A stretch of 64,000 nucleotides of DNA, from assembly GCA_016946835.1 (NCBI GenBank), contig JACVTC010000203.1:1-64000 (forward strand), given 5' to 3'. The DNA comes from Neocallimastix lanati (nom. inval.) (lineage: Eukaryota; Neocallimastigomycota; Neocallimastigomycetes; Neocallimastigales; Neocallimastigaceae). Each line of letters starts with the position of its first letter. Positions within the stretch are counted from its first letter, which is position 1. The position numbers were made by a program, and so were the translations under genes. The notes beneath the pieces are model-generated. The model did no database searches. It was not told where the DNA came from and saw only the letters and a program-made list of their open reading frames with translations. Of the stretch, positions 33,390 to 47,112 are shown in pieces.

Positions 33390-33399
33390 ATAACCTTAC
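33390..33399 (+). promoter_or_regulatory. Element A copy 2 self-priming primer-binding site
   Basis: ATAACCTTAC starts at the first base after the LTR and is perfectly complementary to GTAAGGTTAT at 33168-33177. That stretch lies 37 nt after the start of the TATA box, close to where transcription should begin. In Tf1/sushi elements the first ~11 nt of the RNA fold back on such a site to prime reverse transcription. No tRNA-type TGG site is present. Confidence 0.82.
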
Positions 33400-33423
33400 C
33401 TTAGAAAAGAGAATCACCTTGAT

Positions 33424-34503
33424 ATGTCCCTTTATAATAACGTGTGGGCAAACTCCTATCCTGACTTTGCTCCTATGTCGGAAGTAAATAAGCTAAGAAC
33501 AGACGCTCAGATTACTGTCTCTGAACTGGCAAAAGATGCAGAAGTTACATTCTTATCAAGAGAAGATTTTAATAAATATAATGAAGATCTTCAAAAGAAA
33601 CTTTTTACTTTAAATAGGGATAACAAGAATATCATAAAACAACTTTCTTCTATTACCAGCATTTTAAATCAGAAATTCGATTTTATTCCTAATGTTAATG
33701 CTTCTCAAAATCAAGATGATAACGCTTCTATATCAACAAGAAGAGAGGCAGACAATGATGTAATAATGAGGAATACTATTCCCAATACACTTCAAGAAGT
33801 CCCAGAACCTGGATTTTTCACTGGGGATACTAAGGAAACCGATCTCTTTTGTCAGCTCTGTGAAGATACTTTTAAGACTTATCCTAACTGTGAATCTACT
33901 ATGGATGTAAAAATTAATTATGTTAAGTCACGCTTAAGAGATGGTGCTCGTAATTGGTATTATGCCAAATATAAAGATAGAAGTCCAGCAACATTAGAAG
34001 AATTGATTAAAGAATTAAGGAAAGCTTTTAATAATGTTGCCAGTAAGAAATTAGCCATGATCCAACTCGCAAAAATTTCTCACACATTTGGGAAAATTAA
34101 TGATTATATTGATGAATTTCGAACCCTTACAACATGTTTGAATTGGAATGAAGAAGCTTTAGTTTTATTCTTTTATAATGGATTGCACCCAAGGTTCCAG
34201 GAAGAAATAGAAAAAATGGATGAATTTCCTTCTGATCTTAGTACTATTTATACTAGATGTATTCTTTACGAAAATTCCTTGAAATCTAAAGGTCAATTAA
34301 AATCTAATGGTAATAAAAATTTAAAGAAAAAGCCTTCTAATGTCCACAATAACAACAACAACAATAATAATAAATATAATAATAATAACAATTATAACAA
34401 ATATTATAATAATAATTATAATAAAGTCCATAATAATAATAACTTTAATAAAATTAATAATAACAGTAATAATAGTACAAATAATAATAATTCAAAAAAC
34501 TAA
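33424..34503 (+). CDS. gag: Element A copy 2 Gag
   Basis: 359 residues identical to the copy 1 Gag, with the start 34 nt after the LTR. Coiled N-terminal part, capsid-like centre ~115-290, then a K-rich and N-rich tail without a CCHC knuckle. The stop is embedded in the AAAAAAC-TAA slippery site. The absence of any difference from copy 1 across the whole protein argues for very recent shared history or gene conversion. Confidence 0.93.
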   Translation: MSLYNNVWANSYPDFAPMSEVNKLRTDAQITVSELAKDAEVTFLSREDFNKYNEDLQKKLFTLNRDNKNIIKQLSSITSILNQKFDFIPNVNASQNQDDNASISTRREADNDVIMRNTIPNTLQEVPEPGFFTGDTKETDLFCQLCEDTFKTYPNCESTMDVKINYVKSRLRDGARNWYYAKYKDRSPATLEELIKELRKAFNNVASKKLAMIQLAKISHTFGKINDYIDEFRTLTTCLNWNEEALVLFFYNGLHPRFQEEIEKMDEFPSDLSTIYTRCILYENSLKSKGQLKSNGNKNLKKKPSNVHNNNNNNNNKYNNNNNYNKYYNNNYNKVHNNNNFNKINNNSNNSTNNNNSKN

Positions 34504-34526
34504 ATGAAGGACTTCACTCGGAGTCC
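34494..34526 (+). promoter_or_regulatory. -1 frameshift signal, element A copy 2
   Basis: AAAAAAC (34494-34500) in frame as A-AAA-AAC, TAA, 8-nt spacer, then GGACT (34509-34513) pairing with AGTCC (34522-34526) around an 8-nt loop. A-AAA-AAC is one of the best characterised retroviral -1 slip sites. Confidence 0.87.
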
Positions 34527-35144
34527 AATTCATCAAAAAATGTAAAAACAATTTATTATAACTTTCCTTCATTTGATAACATCACAACCCAAAAACTACC
34601 TTCAACTTTTCTTTTATTCCATTGCTACATTCCAACAAGACTACCAATTAATAATAATAAATTAAAAATTAAAAATAACCAAAAAATTACATCTGAATCT
34701 ATGCTAGATTCTGGATCATTTTGTAATTTTATTACAAAAAATTTAGTTCAAAAACTAAATTTAAAAATTTATAATTTAAAAAATAAAATTTCAGTCAAAG
34801 GTATATCTGGTTCTACTACTAAGATAGATCAGTACGTTTGGCTAAAATTTCAAATAAAAATACAAAAGAATAAAAAATTTTATTTTAAAAATTACAATGA
34901 AAAATTTCTAATAACAAATTGCATACCAACTGATCTACTTTTTGGTAATCAATTCATGCGAAAATTCAAAATTCACTATAATTATGATAAGAATATATTA
35001 TATTCTTACTTAAATTATTATTTTTCAAATAAAAATAACAAAAATCCTAATAAATATTGCAAAAACAATTTATATCTACAGTCGATGAAAAATAAAATTT
35101 TAAAAAATTATTTACTTTTTAATAAATCAAAAAAAAAAATTTAA
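34500..35144 (+). CDS. pol: Element A copy 2 protease frame
   Basis: Open in the -1 frame from the gag stop. Linker residues, then MLDSGSFCNFIT (from 34701) as aspartic protease active site and TDLLFGNQFM about 80 residues later. A basic N/K/F-rich tail follows. The frame closes inside the A11 run (35129-35139), where the RT frame (open from 35104) takes over. The split is the same as in copy 1, so the extra A predates the two-copy state or was converted. Whether slippage on A11 rescues the frame is unknown. Confidence 0.85.
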   Translation, partial: LNEGLHSESNSSKNVKTIYYNFPSFDNITTQKLPSTFLLFHCYIPTRLPINNNKLKIKNNQKITSESMLDSGSFCNFITKNLVQKLNLKIYNLKNKISVKGISGSTTKIDQYVWLKFQIKIQKNKKFYFKNYNEKFLITNCIPTDLLFGNQFMRKFKIHYNYDKNILYSYLNYYFSNKNNKNPNKYCKNNLYLQSMKNKILKNYLLFNKSKKKI

Positions 35145-35550
35145 TTATAAAAATTTTTCAAAAAATTTAAAAAAATTTGATCAGAAGTTTAATTATAATA
35201 AAAAATTTTTTAATAAAAAACTTAATAACCTTAACCTTAATAAATTTTCAAAATTTTGTGATAAATTTAATTATAAAAAATTTTTTAATAAAAATCATTA
35301 TTTTATTAATAAATATAAATATTATTTCAAAAAACAAAATAAATATTTAAAAAACAATTTTAATTTAAACAATGACTATAATTACAATTTTTTAATATAT
35401 TCCTTCTTATCAAATAAAGAAATTAATAAAAATGACAATGAAGATCCAAATATTGAAGATATTCCGCCTCAATATCGCGATCTATTTATTGTTTTTAGTA
35501 AAGCCGAAGCCGATAAACTTCCCCCACATCGTTTAACCGACTGCAAAATA

Positions 35551-38391
35551 GTGCTGGAGAAGGACGCTTCCCTTCACTATGGTCCAATCTATCCCTTAAC
35601 CGAAGAGGAAAATAAAGTTTTGAAAGAATATATAAAAGAAAACCTAAAAAAAGGATTTATTAGACCATCTGAATCACCTGCAGGTTATCTAGTTCTATTC
35701 CAAAAGAAAAAAGATGGTACACTTCGGTTATGCGTAGACTATAGGAAGTTAAACGCTGTTACTATTAGAAACTCGTACCCCATACCTCTTATTAATGAAA
35801 TTATTGAAAAGGTTAAAGGAGCAAAGTATTTTACAAAATTAGATTTACGTTCAGCCTATAATTTAATCCGTATTAAGGAAGGGGATGAATACAAGACAGC
35901 TTTCAGAACTAAATATGGTCACTATGAATACTTAGTTATGCCATTTGGTTTAAAAAACGCACCAGCTACTTTTCAATCGTTTATTAATTCGGTACTAAGA
36001 CCATATTTAGAAAAAAGTGTTATTCTTTATTTAGACGATATTTTAATCTACTCCAAAGATTTAAAAGAACATCATAAACAAGTTAGGGAGGTTTTGCAAG
36101 CATTAATTAATAATAACTTATATGCAAAATTAGAAAAATGCGAATTTGATAAAGAGAAAGTTGAATTCCTTGGATATGTATTATCAGGTCAAGGTGTCAC
36201 TACCGATCCGAAGAAAATAGAATCAATTAAAGACTGGCCTCAACCAAATAACTTAAAGGACGTACAGAGGTTTTTAGGTCTTTGCAATTATTATAGAAGA
36301 TTTGTTAAAGATTTTGCAAAAATTGCAAAACCTTTACATAATTTAACCAGAAAAAATATTAAATTTAATTGGAATAACAAATGTGAAGAATCATTCTCAG
36401 AATTAAAGAAAAGATTAACCAGTTCTCCAGTTTTATTCCATCCGGATAATAATAAACCATTTATTGTTGAATGTGATGCAAGTAACTTTGCCCTTGGTGC
36501 TGTTTTATCACAAAAGGATGATAATAATAAATTACATCCAGTTGCATATTTCTCAAGAAGCTTACAAGGTGCAGAAATTAATTATACTATTACAGACAAG
36601 GAGTTGTTAGCTATTAGAGAAGCCTTTTTGGCATGGAGACATTTATTACTTGGTGCGAAATACAAAGTAACTGTTTATACTGATCATAGGAACTTATTAT
36701 ATACCCTTGGTGGTAAAATTGGTAATCAAAGGCAACATAGATGGCATATGTTCTTCCAAGAATATAATTTTGAATTAATTTATAGACAAGGTTCCAATAA
36801 TGGAAAACCTGATTCTCTTTCAAGAAGACCAGATTATATAAAAAATAATGAAGAAACTAAAACCGAAAATATTCTTGACATAAAAAATGTAAAGGAAGTT
36901 CCATGTTTTATTGGTGTTGTTAGCGATCTTTTAGAAAGAATTATAGAAGCTACAAAAACAGATGCCACAGCTGATGATATTAGACTCTATTTTAGCCCAC
37001 AGAATATTAAAAATGATATGTCCTATAAACCCTTTAGGAAAATGAATAAGTTCAAAATAAAGGATAATATTATATTATATAATAATTTAATTTATATTCC
37101 TGAAATTTTAAGATTAGAAATCTTAACTAAATATCATGAAAAGCCTTCCGCTGGTCATCTTGGAATTAAAAGAACTCTTGAATTAATTACAAGAAACTTT
37201 TGGTGGCCCAAAATGCAAGATGATGTTATAAAATTTGTCAATTCCTGTGAATGTTGTGCAAGAAACAAAATTAATAGACATAGGAAATATGGCTTTCTAC
37301 AACCGTTGGAAACACCTGATAGACCTTGGAAATCTATAGAAGTTGACTTTTTATGTGGCCTCCCGGATTCAAAGGGATATACGGTAATAATGGTTGTAGT
37401 GGATCGTTTCTCTAAAATGATTCACTTAATACCTTTCAAACAAATTCCTGATGCAAAACAAACTGCCAAAGCATTTATGAATAATGTTTATAAATTACAT
37501 GGCCTTCCTTATGATATGTATACAGATAGAGGTCCTCAGTTTACAAGTGCACTTTGGAAAGAATTCATGAAATTACTTAATATTAAATCCAAATTAGCTA
37601 CAACAGATCATCATGAGACTGTTGGTCAAGTTGAGAGATGTAACTCCTTTATTGAACAGTATTTAAGAGCTTATTCAAGATCTTATTATCACGACGATTG
37701 GATTAATTGGATCTATCTTGCAGAGTTCGCTTATAATAATTCAGTCAATGAATCTACAAAAGAAACACCTTTCTTTATTAACTATGGATTTCATCCATCT
37801 ATGGACGAATATTTCTTACTACCCCAAGTTGATACTAATAGTAAATTTATTAAAAATGTAAGTACAAGTTTTAATCATATTAAAGATGTCTTATTAAGAT
37901 CTAAAGAATTATATAAAAATTATGCGGATAAGAAAAGGATGCCACCTCCTGTAATAAAAGAAGGTGACTTGGTTTGGATTCAAGCACCTCCTTCCTTAAA
38001 TATTGAAGATTGTTCTAAACTCGCTCCTTGCAAATATGGACCTTACAAGGTAATCGATGTTTTAGAGAATAATAATTATAAAATTGATCTTAAAAAGTCA
38101 CCTTTTCCAAAACATCATCCAATCTTTCATATCTCTGAATTGGAACCTTATGTCCCAACTCCGCAAAAGTTTTTAAATAGAAGTTCGCACAATGAATCCA
38201 TTAATGATATTATTGAAATTTCTGGATTTAGGACAAACTACAAGAAAAACTGCTACGAATATAGAGTTAGATACAAATATAAAAGTTCAAGTAATTGGGT
38301 GCCTTCTTATGAAGTTGAAAATAATCCAAGGAATCAAAGAATATATCAAGAATATTTAAAGAATAATAGAAAATTCACTTCTCTTTCTTAT

Positions 38392-38397
<6 letters not shown>
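35551..38397 (+). CDS. pol: Element A copy 2 Pol: RT, RNase H, integrase, chromodomain
   Basis: Same 948 residues as copy 1. The true open frame reaches back to 35104; 35551 is a GTG inside it. Upstream residues include a PPHR-type RT entry motif just before 35551. Domains: RT with YLDD ~160, RNase H ~300-430, HHCC ~528-585, integrase D, D, E, GPY-like segment (CKYGPYKVIDVL) near 830 and a chromodomain-like C-terminus. The stop TAA runs directly into an A tract of about 30. Confidence 0.93.
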
Positions 38398-38427
<30 letters not shown>

Positions 38428-38941
38428 ATTATACTTAAGCTATAAATAGTATATTAAATAATAATATTTCAAAATTAAATTAGTTAATTTAAAATTTTAC
38501 ATTTCAAAATTTCAAAAATTTTTAAAAAATCGAAATTTTATAATACTTTATTTATTTTTACATTATTATATTCATTAAATTATAAATTTTCACTATATTT
38601 AAAAATTTTCAATTTAATGCATAAAATTAAGATGAAATTTCAATTTCAATTTCAAAATTTCAATTTTACATTTTTTCAACGAAATTTTTAATAAAATTCA
38701 CACCATTATATTTCTCGATATTTAATTTTATAACAAAATTTTAATTTCAGTAAATTTTGACAATTTCGAAATTTCCATGAAATGGCCACTTGTAATGTGT
38801 TCTTTAAAGGACTCATGTGACCTTTTTACTTCAAAAAAAAAAAAAAAAAATTTTTTAAAATATACAATTTTATAAATATAATAATTTCTTTATGTAACGT
38901 TACACAAAATCGTCTGGAATCCGATTTTTGTGGAAGGGCGT
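38398..38941 (+). other. Element A copy 2 3' untranslated region
   Basis: A tract of about 30, AT-rich DNA with GAAATT/AATTTC repeats, and the purine tract GTGGAAGGGCGT against the 3' LTR. No gene. Confidence 0.7.
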
Positions 38942-40150
38942 TGTCGAAATTACAACTGAATTAAATTTCAATTTCAATTAATTTCAATTAAAATTATTAA
39001 AAACAAAATAATTAATAAAAATTTATAATTCATTAATTATTCTTTAAATTTTATTTATTTTATAATATTATAAGTTATTTGATCATCTTAGGACCAGCTT
39101 AGGCCTACTGATTCTAATGATAAAAAAAAAAAAAAAAAACATAGACTTGCACATATGGGTACCCATCTCCCATATGGCCATACAGTTATTAATTAACTGT
39201 AAGGTGATGAGTTATTGGCATACTGTATCAGCTTCGCCGCTCTCAATCGTCGTTACACACTGCCCGGAGATGCATTCCTAACGTTCCTACATATATCTCT
39301 AATGACCACGAGCATCAGAACGGAACCATTAACTCCTCCCTAGTGGGTGTAATCATTGGCGATTGGAAATTTTACAATCATCAAGGTCTATGCTTCAATT
39401 CAAAGCGTAGTATCAGGGATGGGTGAAATAATCATTTGAGGGAAAGCCTTATAGACATCACGTGTGGTCTCATGATATCCCAGGATAGAAACCTCATCCG
39501 ATTATTTGGTGCCATGCCGAGGATTCGAACCCCGCCCTCTACAGTGACCTGTATCGTCCTAACCGACTGGACCAACATGGCCTGATTCTAATGATGTCAT
39601 ATTAAACTTAAATATTATTAATAAATAAAATATTTATTAACATGAATCATTTGGTCATGTCATCCTTGATTCATAAATTAATGTTTATGTATTAATTTAT
39701 GTTATATTGATTTAATTAATTATTAATTATTAATTACTATATTATATATTTAAATTTAATATTATATTATATATATTAGCTAATATATTAGATTAAAAAA
39801 TATAATTTATTTATATTAAACATATTCTTATACTAAATATTATTATTATCAACTTTATATTATTATTATCAATATTCTCAAACCTACAAAGTATAAAAAG
39901 AAAATTCAAATTTATCTTTTTGTTCTTTGTAAGGTTATAGTTAACCTATTATAATATAACTATATATTTTTATTAATAAATAAAAATTTTTATCATATCA
40001 AACCAATTATTAGTTTTAATTAAGTGTTAAATTAACAAATTTAACTTTATAACTCTTTTATTTTAGTAATTTACTTATATCTATATAGTTATATTATATA
40101 GATATATCAACCTGATTCCTCGTTAAATTCAACCTGTTTACTTTTTAACA
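38942..40150 (+). repeat. Element A copy 2 3' LTR, containing a SINE
   Basis: 1209 bp, TGTCGAAATT...TTTTTAACA. Carries the SINE at 39122-39581 and the same set of differences from its 5' LTR as seen in copy 1. Confidence 0.9.
39122..39581 (-). mobile_element. tRNA-derived SINE in element A copy 2 3' LTR
   Basis: Same SINE as 14620-15079, between the same 14-bp target duplications (39108-39121 and 39582-39595). tRNA-like head at the right end on the minus strand with intact B box and encoded CCA, T-tract tail at the left. Being at the identical nucleotide of the LTR, it is not an independent SINE insertion. Confidence 0.88.
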
Positions 40151-40155
40151 AATAA

Positions 40156-40252
40156 CTTAACCACTAAAATTAAATTATTTATTTCCTTTCTTGGGGAACT
40201 TTCTTATGTTCTATTACTGCCAAATTATTACTAATATTAAATTTATTATTAT
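40156..40252 (+). repeat. L2 LTR, second part
   Basis: CTTAACCACTAAAATTAAATT...GGGGAACTTTC aligns with L3 near 54125-54185. Ends with ATTAT (40248-40252), the left target duplication of element C. Confidence 0.72.
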
Positions 40253-40864
40253 TGTAACGAATATTGGAATATCCGTGTTTTAAAGAGTGTAACACAATAG
40301 GTAAGCACTTTTTAATTAGTAAGTAATTTGGTTTTTTAAAATATAGTTTTATTAATTAAGAAATTTAAAAATATTAATTATAAAGATTAATTATTGTAAT
40401 ATTTCGAATTACTTATTAATTAATTCAATAATTAATAAAAACACAATTTTTAAAAAATATTTTTTTTTTTTTGGCTGCGAAATTCACTCCTATTTATAGT
40501 TTTTCAAAATTTAAATCCATAAAAATTTAAAACCATAAAATCATTAAAAAGTTTCATAAAAATTGATTATTTTCGGTTAAAAAGAATCTAAAAGAAATAA
40601 TGATAAAAGATAAATTAAAATAGAATTTCTATCTGATTTGTTTCTATTAATTTCTAAGAATTTCTTTTGTTAATTTTTTACAGAAATTTATACAGAAACA
40701 AATACAGAAACAAATACAGAAATGAAGTATAAAAATTCTTTAAAATTTAAATGATATAAAATTTTAGTAAAGGTGTGAGTTGAACCCTAGTGGTTCAGGC
40801 TGAGGTCATAGTGACTAACCACTATGCCAGCATTCTAATTTCTAATTTTTTAAGATTCGTTACA
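40253..40864 (-). repeat. Element C 3' LTR
   Basis: 612 bp with TGTAACGAAT...ATTCGTTACA ends, which are themselves inverted repeats of about 9 bp. It includes the Pol III-like block at 40771-40832 and the TATA box TATAAATA. Confidence 0.93.
40771..40832 (-). promoter_or_regulatory. tRNA-like Pol III box pair inside element C LTR
   Basis: In minus sense a TGGCATAGTGGTTAG A-box-like motif is followed about 25-30 nt later by GGTTCAACTC, close to the B-box consensus GGTTCGANTC. A second copy is in the 5' LTR near 46236-46297. A complete cloverleaf is not evident, so this may be a decayed tRNA or SINE piece captured in U3. Confidence 0.45.
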
Positions 40865-41084
40865 TGGTCCTCCTCTAGGATTCGGATGCCAGACGAATCT
40901 TTTGCTTTAAATCTAAACTATTTCTAATTCTAACTTTTATAATAATAAACTATAACTAAAATACTTATAGGAGTGATAATTTAATTAATACATTGGATAA
41001 TAAAAATTACATGAATTTTAAGTTTTAAAAATAAAGTATAAAAATAAAACTATCTAGAATAAATGTTTTTGAATAATATAAAAT

Positions 41085-41121
<37 letters not shown>

Positions 41122-41189
41122 ATCATAAGTTAGAATGATTAATAGTACTTTGATGAAATAAAATTTATTTTTGATTAAATGATTTATAT
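40865..41189 (-). other. Element C 3' untranslated region
   Basis: Polypurine tract AGAGGAGGACCA (minus sense) next to the LTR, AT-rich DNA, and a T26 tract near 41090-41115 (A tract in sense) about 75 nt after the stop codon. Confidence 0.75.
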
Positions 41190-45074
<3,885 letters not shown>

Positions 45075-45305
45075 TTAGTTATTATAATTATTGATTTTGA
45101 TTGAATAATAAATATACAATATAATTAATTATTAGAAGAAGTAAATATTTAATTTCAATATAAATAATTTTAATTTCAAGGATGGTTATATGGATTATTG
45201 AAAATATTAATAATTTTAATATATAGTAAAATTCAAGGGTTCCGATTGAATTTATAAATTCATGAATGAATTTTGGTAGAAAAGTTTATAGTCTTGGTAA
45301 GTGGT

Positions 45306-45675
45306 TTCAAAAATAGTAGAAAATGGGATTCCTTAACGGGGTTCCAAAAATAGTAGTAGAAAATGGGATTCCTTAACGGGGTTCCAAAAATAGTAGTAGA
45401 AAATGGGATTCCTTAACGGGGTTCCAAAAATAGTAGTAGAAAATGGGATTCCTTAACGGGGTTCCAAAAATAGTAGTAGAAAATGGGATTCCTTAACGGG
45501 GTTCCAAAAATAGTAGTAGAAAATGGGATTCCTTAACGGGGTTCCAAAAAAGAATAGTAGTAAATGGGATTCCTTAACGGTGTTCCAAAAATAGTAATAG
45601 AAAATGGGATTCCTTAACGGGGTTCCAAAAATAGTAGTAGAAAATGGGATTCCTTAACGGGGTTCCAAAAAGAGT
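45306..45675 (-). repeat. 40-bp minisatellite in element C leader, about 9 units
   Basis: Nearly perfect 40-bp units carrying GGGATTCCTTAACGGGGTTCC and an AAAAATAGTAGTAGAAAA spacer. One unit has a small variant (AAAGAATAGTAGTAAATG) and another reads GGTGTTCC. The GGGATTCC...GGGGTTCC part is repetitive within itself. Confidence 0.92.
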
Positions 45676-45707
45676 AAAAGTGCAAAGGTATTGTGCTTAG
45701 TTTAGTG

Positions 45708-45717
45708 GTGTTTTTAT
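45708..45717 (-). promoter_or_regulatory. Element C self-priming primer-binding site
   Basis: In sense, ATAAAAACAC starts right after the 5' LTR. It is the exact complement of GTGTTTTTAT in the LTR (45900-45909), about 53 nt downstream of the TATAAATA box (45955-45962). There is no TGG site. Confidence 0.78.
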
Positions 45718-46328
45718 TGTAACGAATATTGGAATATCCGTGTTTTAAAGAGTGTAACACAATAGGTAAGCACTTTTTAATTAGTAAGTAATTTGGTTTT
45801 TTAAAATATAGTTTTATTAATTAAGAAATTTAAAAATATTAATTATAAAGATTAATTATTGTAATATTTCGAATTACTTATTAATTAATTCAATAATTAA
45901 TAAAAACACAATTTTTAAAAAATATTTTTTTTTTTTGGCTGCGAAATTCACTCCTATTTATAGTTTTTCAAAATTTAAATCCATAAAAATTTAAAACCAT
46001 AAAATCATTAAAAAGTTTCATAAAAATTGATTATTTTCGGTTAAAAAGAATCTAAAAGAAATAATGATAAAAGATAAATTAAAATAGAATTTCTATCTGA
46101 TTTGTTTCTATTAATTTCTAAGAATTTCTTTTGTTAATTTTTTACAGAAATTTATACAGAAACAAATACAGAAACAAATACAGAAATGAAGTATAAAAAT
46201 TCTTTAAAATTTAAATGATATAAAATTTTAGTAAAGGTGTGAGTTGAACCCTAGTGGTTCAGGCTGAGGTCATAGTGACTAACCACTATGCCAGCATTCT
46301 AATTTCTAATTTTTTAAGATTCGTTACA
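45718..46328 (-). repeat. Element C 5' LTR
   Basis: 611 bp, matching 40253-40864 apart from T-tract length. TATA box at 45955-45962 on the minus strand. Confidence 0.93.
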
Positions 46329-46333
46329 ATTAT

Positions 46334-47109
46334 TAATATAAATTCTTTATTAATATCAATACTTTATTATTAAAATTAATACTATATTATTAATATCAAT
46401 ATTATTATCAATATCTAGTTTTATTAATATGATTTATTCTATCAATATTTTATTATTAAAGAAAATTTTATTTTACAAATATTACTAATACAGATTATTT
46501 ATTATTAATAAAAATTAATATAATTAATAATGATTTAAAAATATTTTACTTAAATCCATGATCCTTGTCATTAAAATTAGTAATACTTCCTTCCAAAATA
46601 CACCCTATTTATAATAAGATTAATAATAGATAATAATCTAAAATACTTTTATTTAAAAATAGTATAAAATTAAATAATACTCTATTACTAATAGTTCTGT
46701 AAAAGTAATAAAATTATTTTTAAAATATATTATCACTACAATTAATAATAAATAGTTTAGAATTTAATAATATGTAATAATTATTTATTATAATAGAATA
46801 GATTATGAATTTATAATTTAAATACAATTCAAACATGTAACTCTAAGATATTCTAAAGAAATAGCTTGACCATTTCTAACGATAAAAAAAAATATAAATA
46901 GATGAGAAAATTGTATTTTAGAAAAATAATCTGAAGAAAAAAATATAATCTTATTAAAGAAATTAATTTATTTTTAGTTTTTAATTGAATAATTTTTATT
47001 AAATAAATAAAAAAAATATTTTAAAAAAAAAAGATATATTTTAATTTTTAATTTTTTTATTTTAGTGTTTATTTCTATATTTATTATTATTCTATCCCGA
47101 ACCTCAACA
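46334..47109 (+). repeat. L2 LTR, final part
   Basis: Continues L2 after element C to the end CCCGAACCTCAACA. It has the ACCATTTCTAACG...AAATATAAATAGATGAG promoter-like block (about 46870-46905), paralleled in L3 near 54830-54870. TTT follows before the next LTR. Confidence 0.72.
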
Positions 47110-47112
47110 TTT

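Larger units (their letters stand above)
29125..40150 (+). mobile_element. Element A copy 2, hosting a copia-like element
   Basis: Flanked by AATAA (29120-29124, 40151-40155). Without the copia insertion it is about 7496 bp and essentially the same as copy 1. Gag, protease and pol products are identical. The SINE is again present only in the 3' LTR. Confidence 0.93.

Noticed and set aside
14051-40150. Inversion of the segment between the two A copies by recombination
   Set aside because: Each copy still has matching target duplications on both sides (AATCA; AATAA); an inversion would have mixed them.
45306-45675. CRISPR-like array
   Set aside because: Regular 40-bp units have no unique spacers; it is a direct tandem repeat in a eukaryotic retroelement leader.
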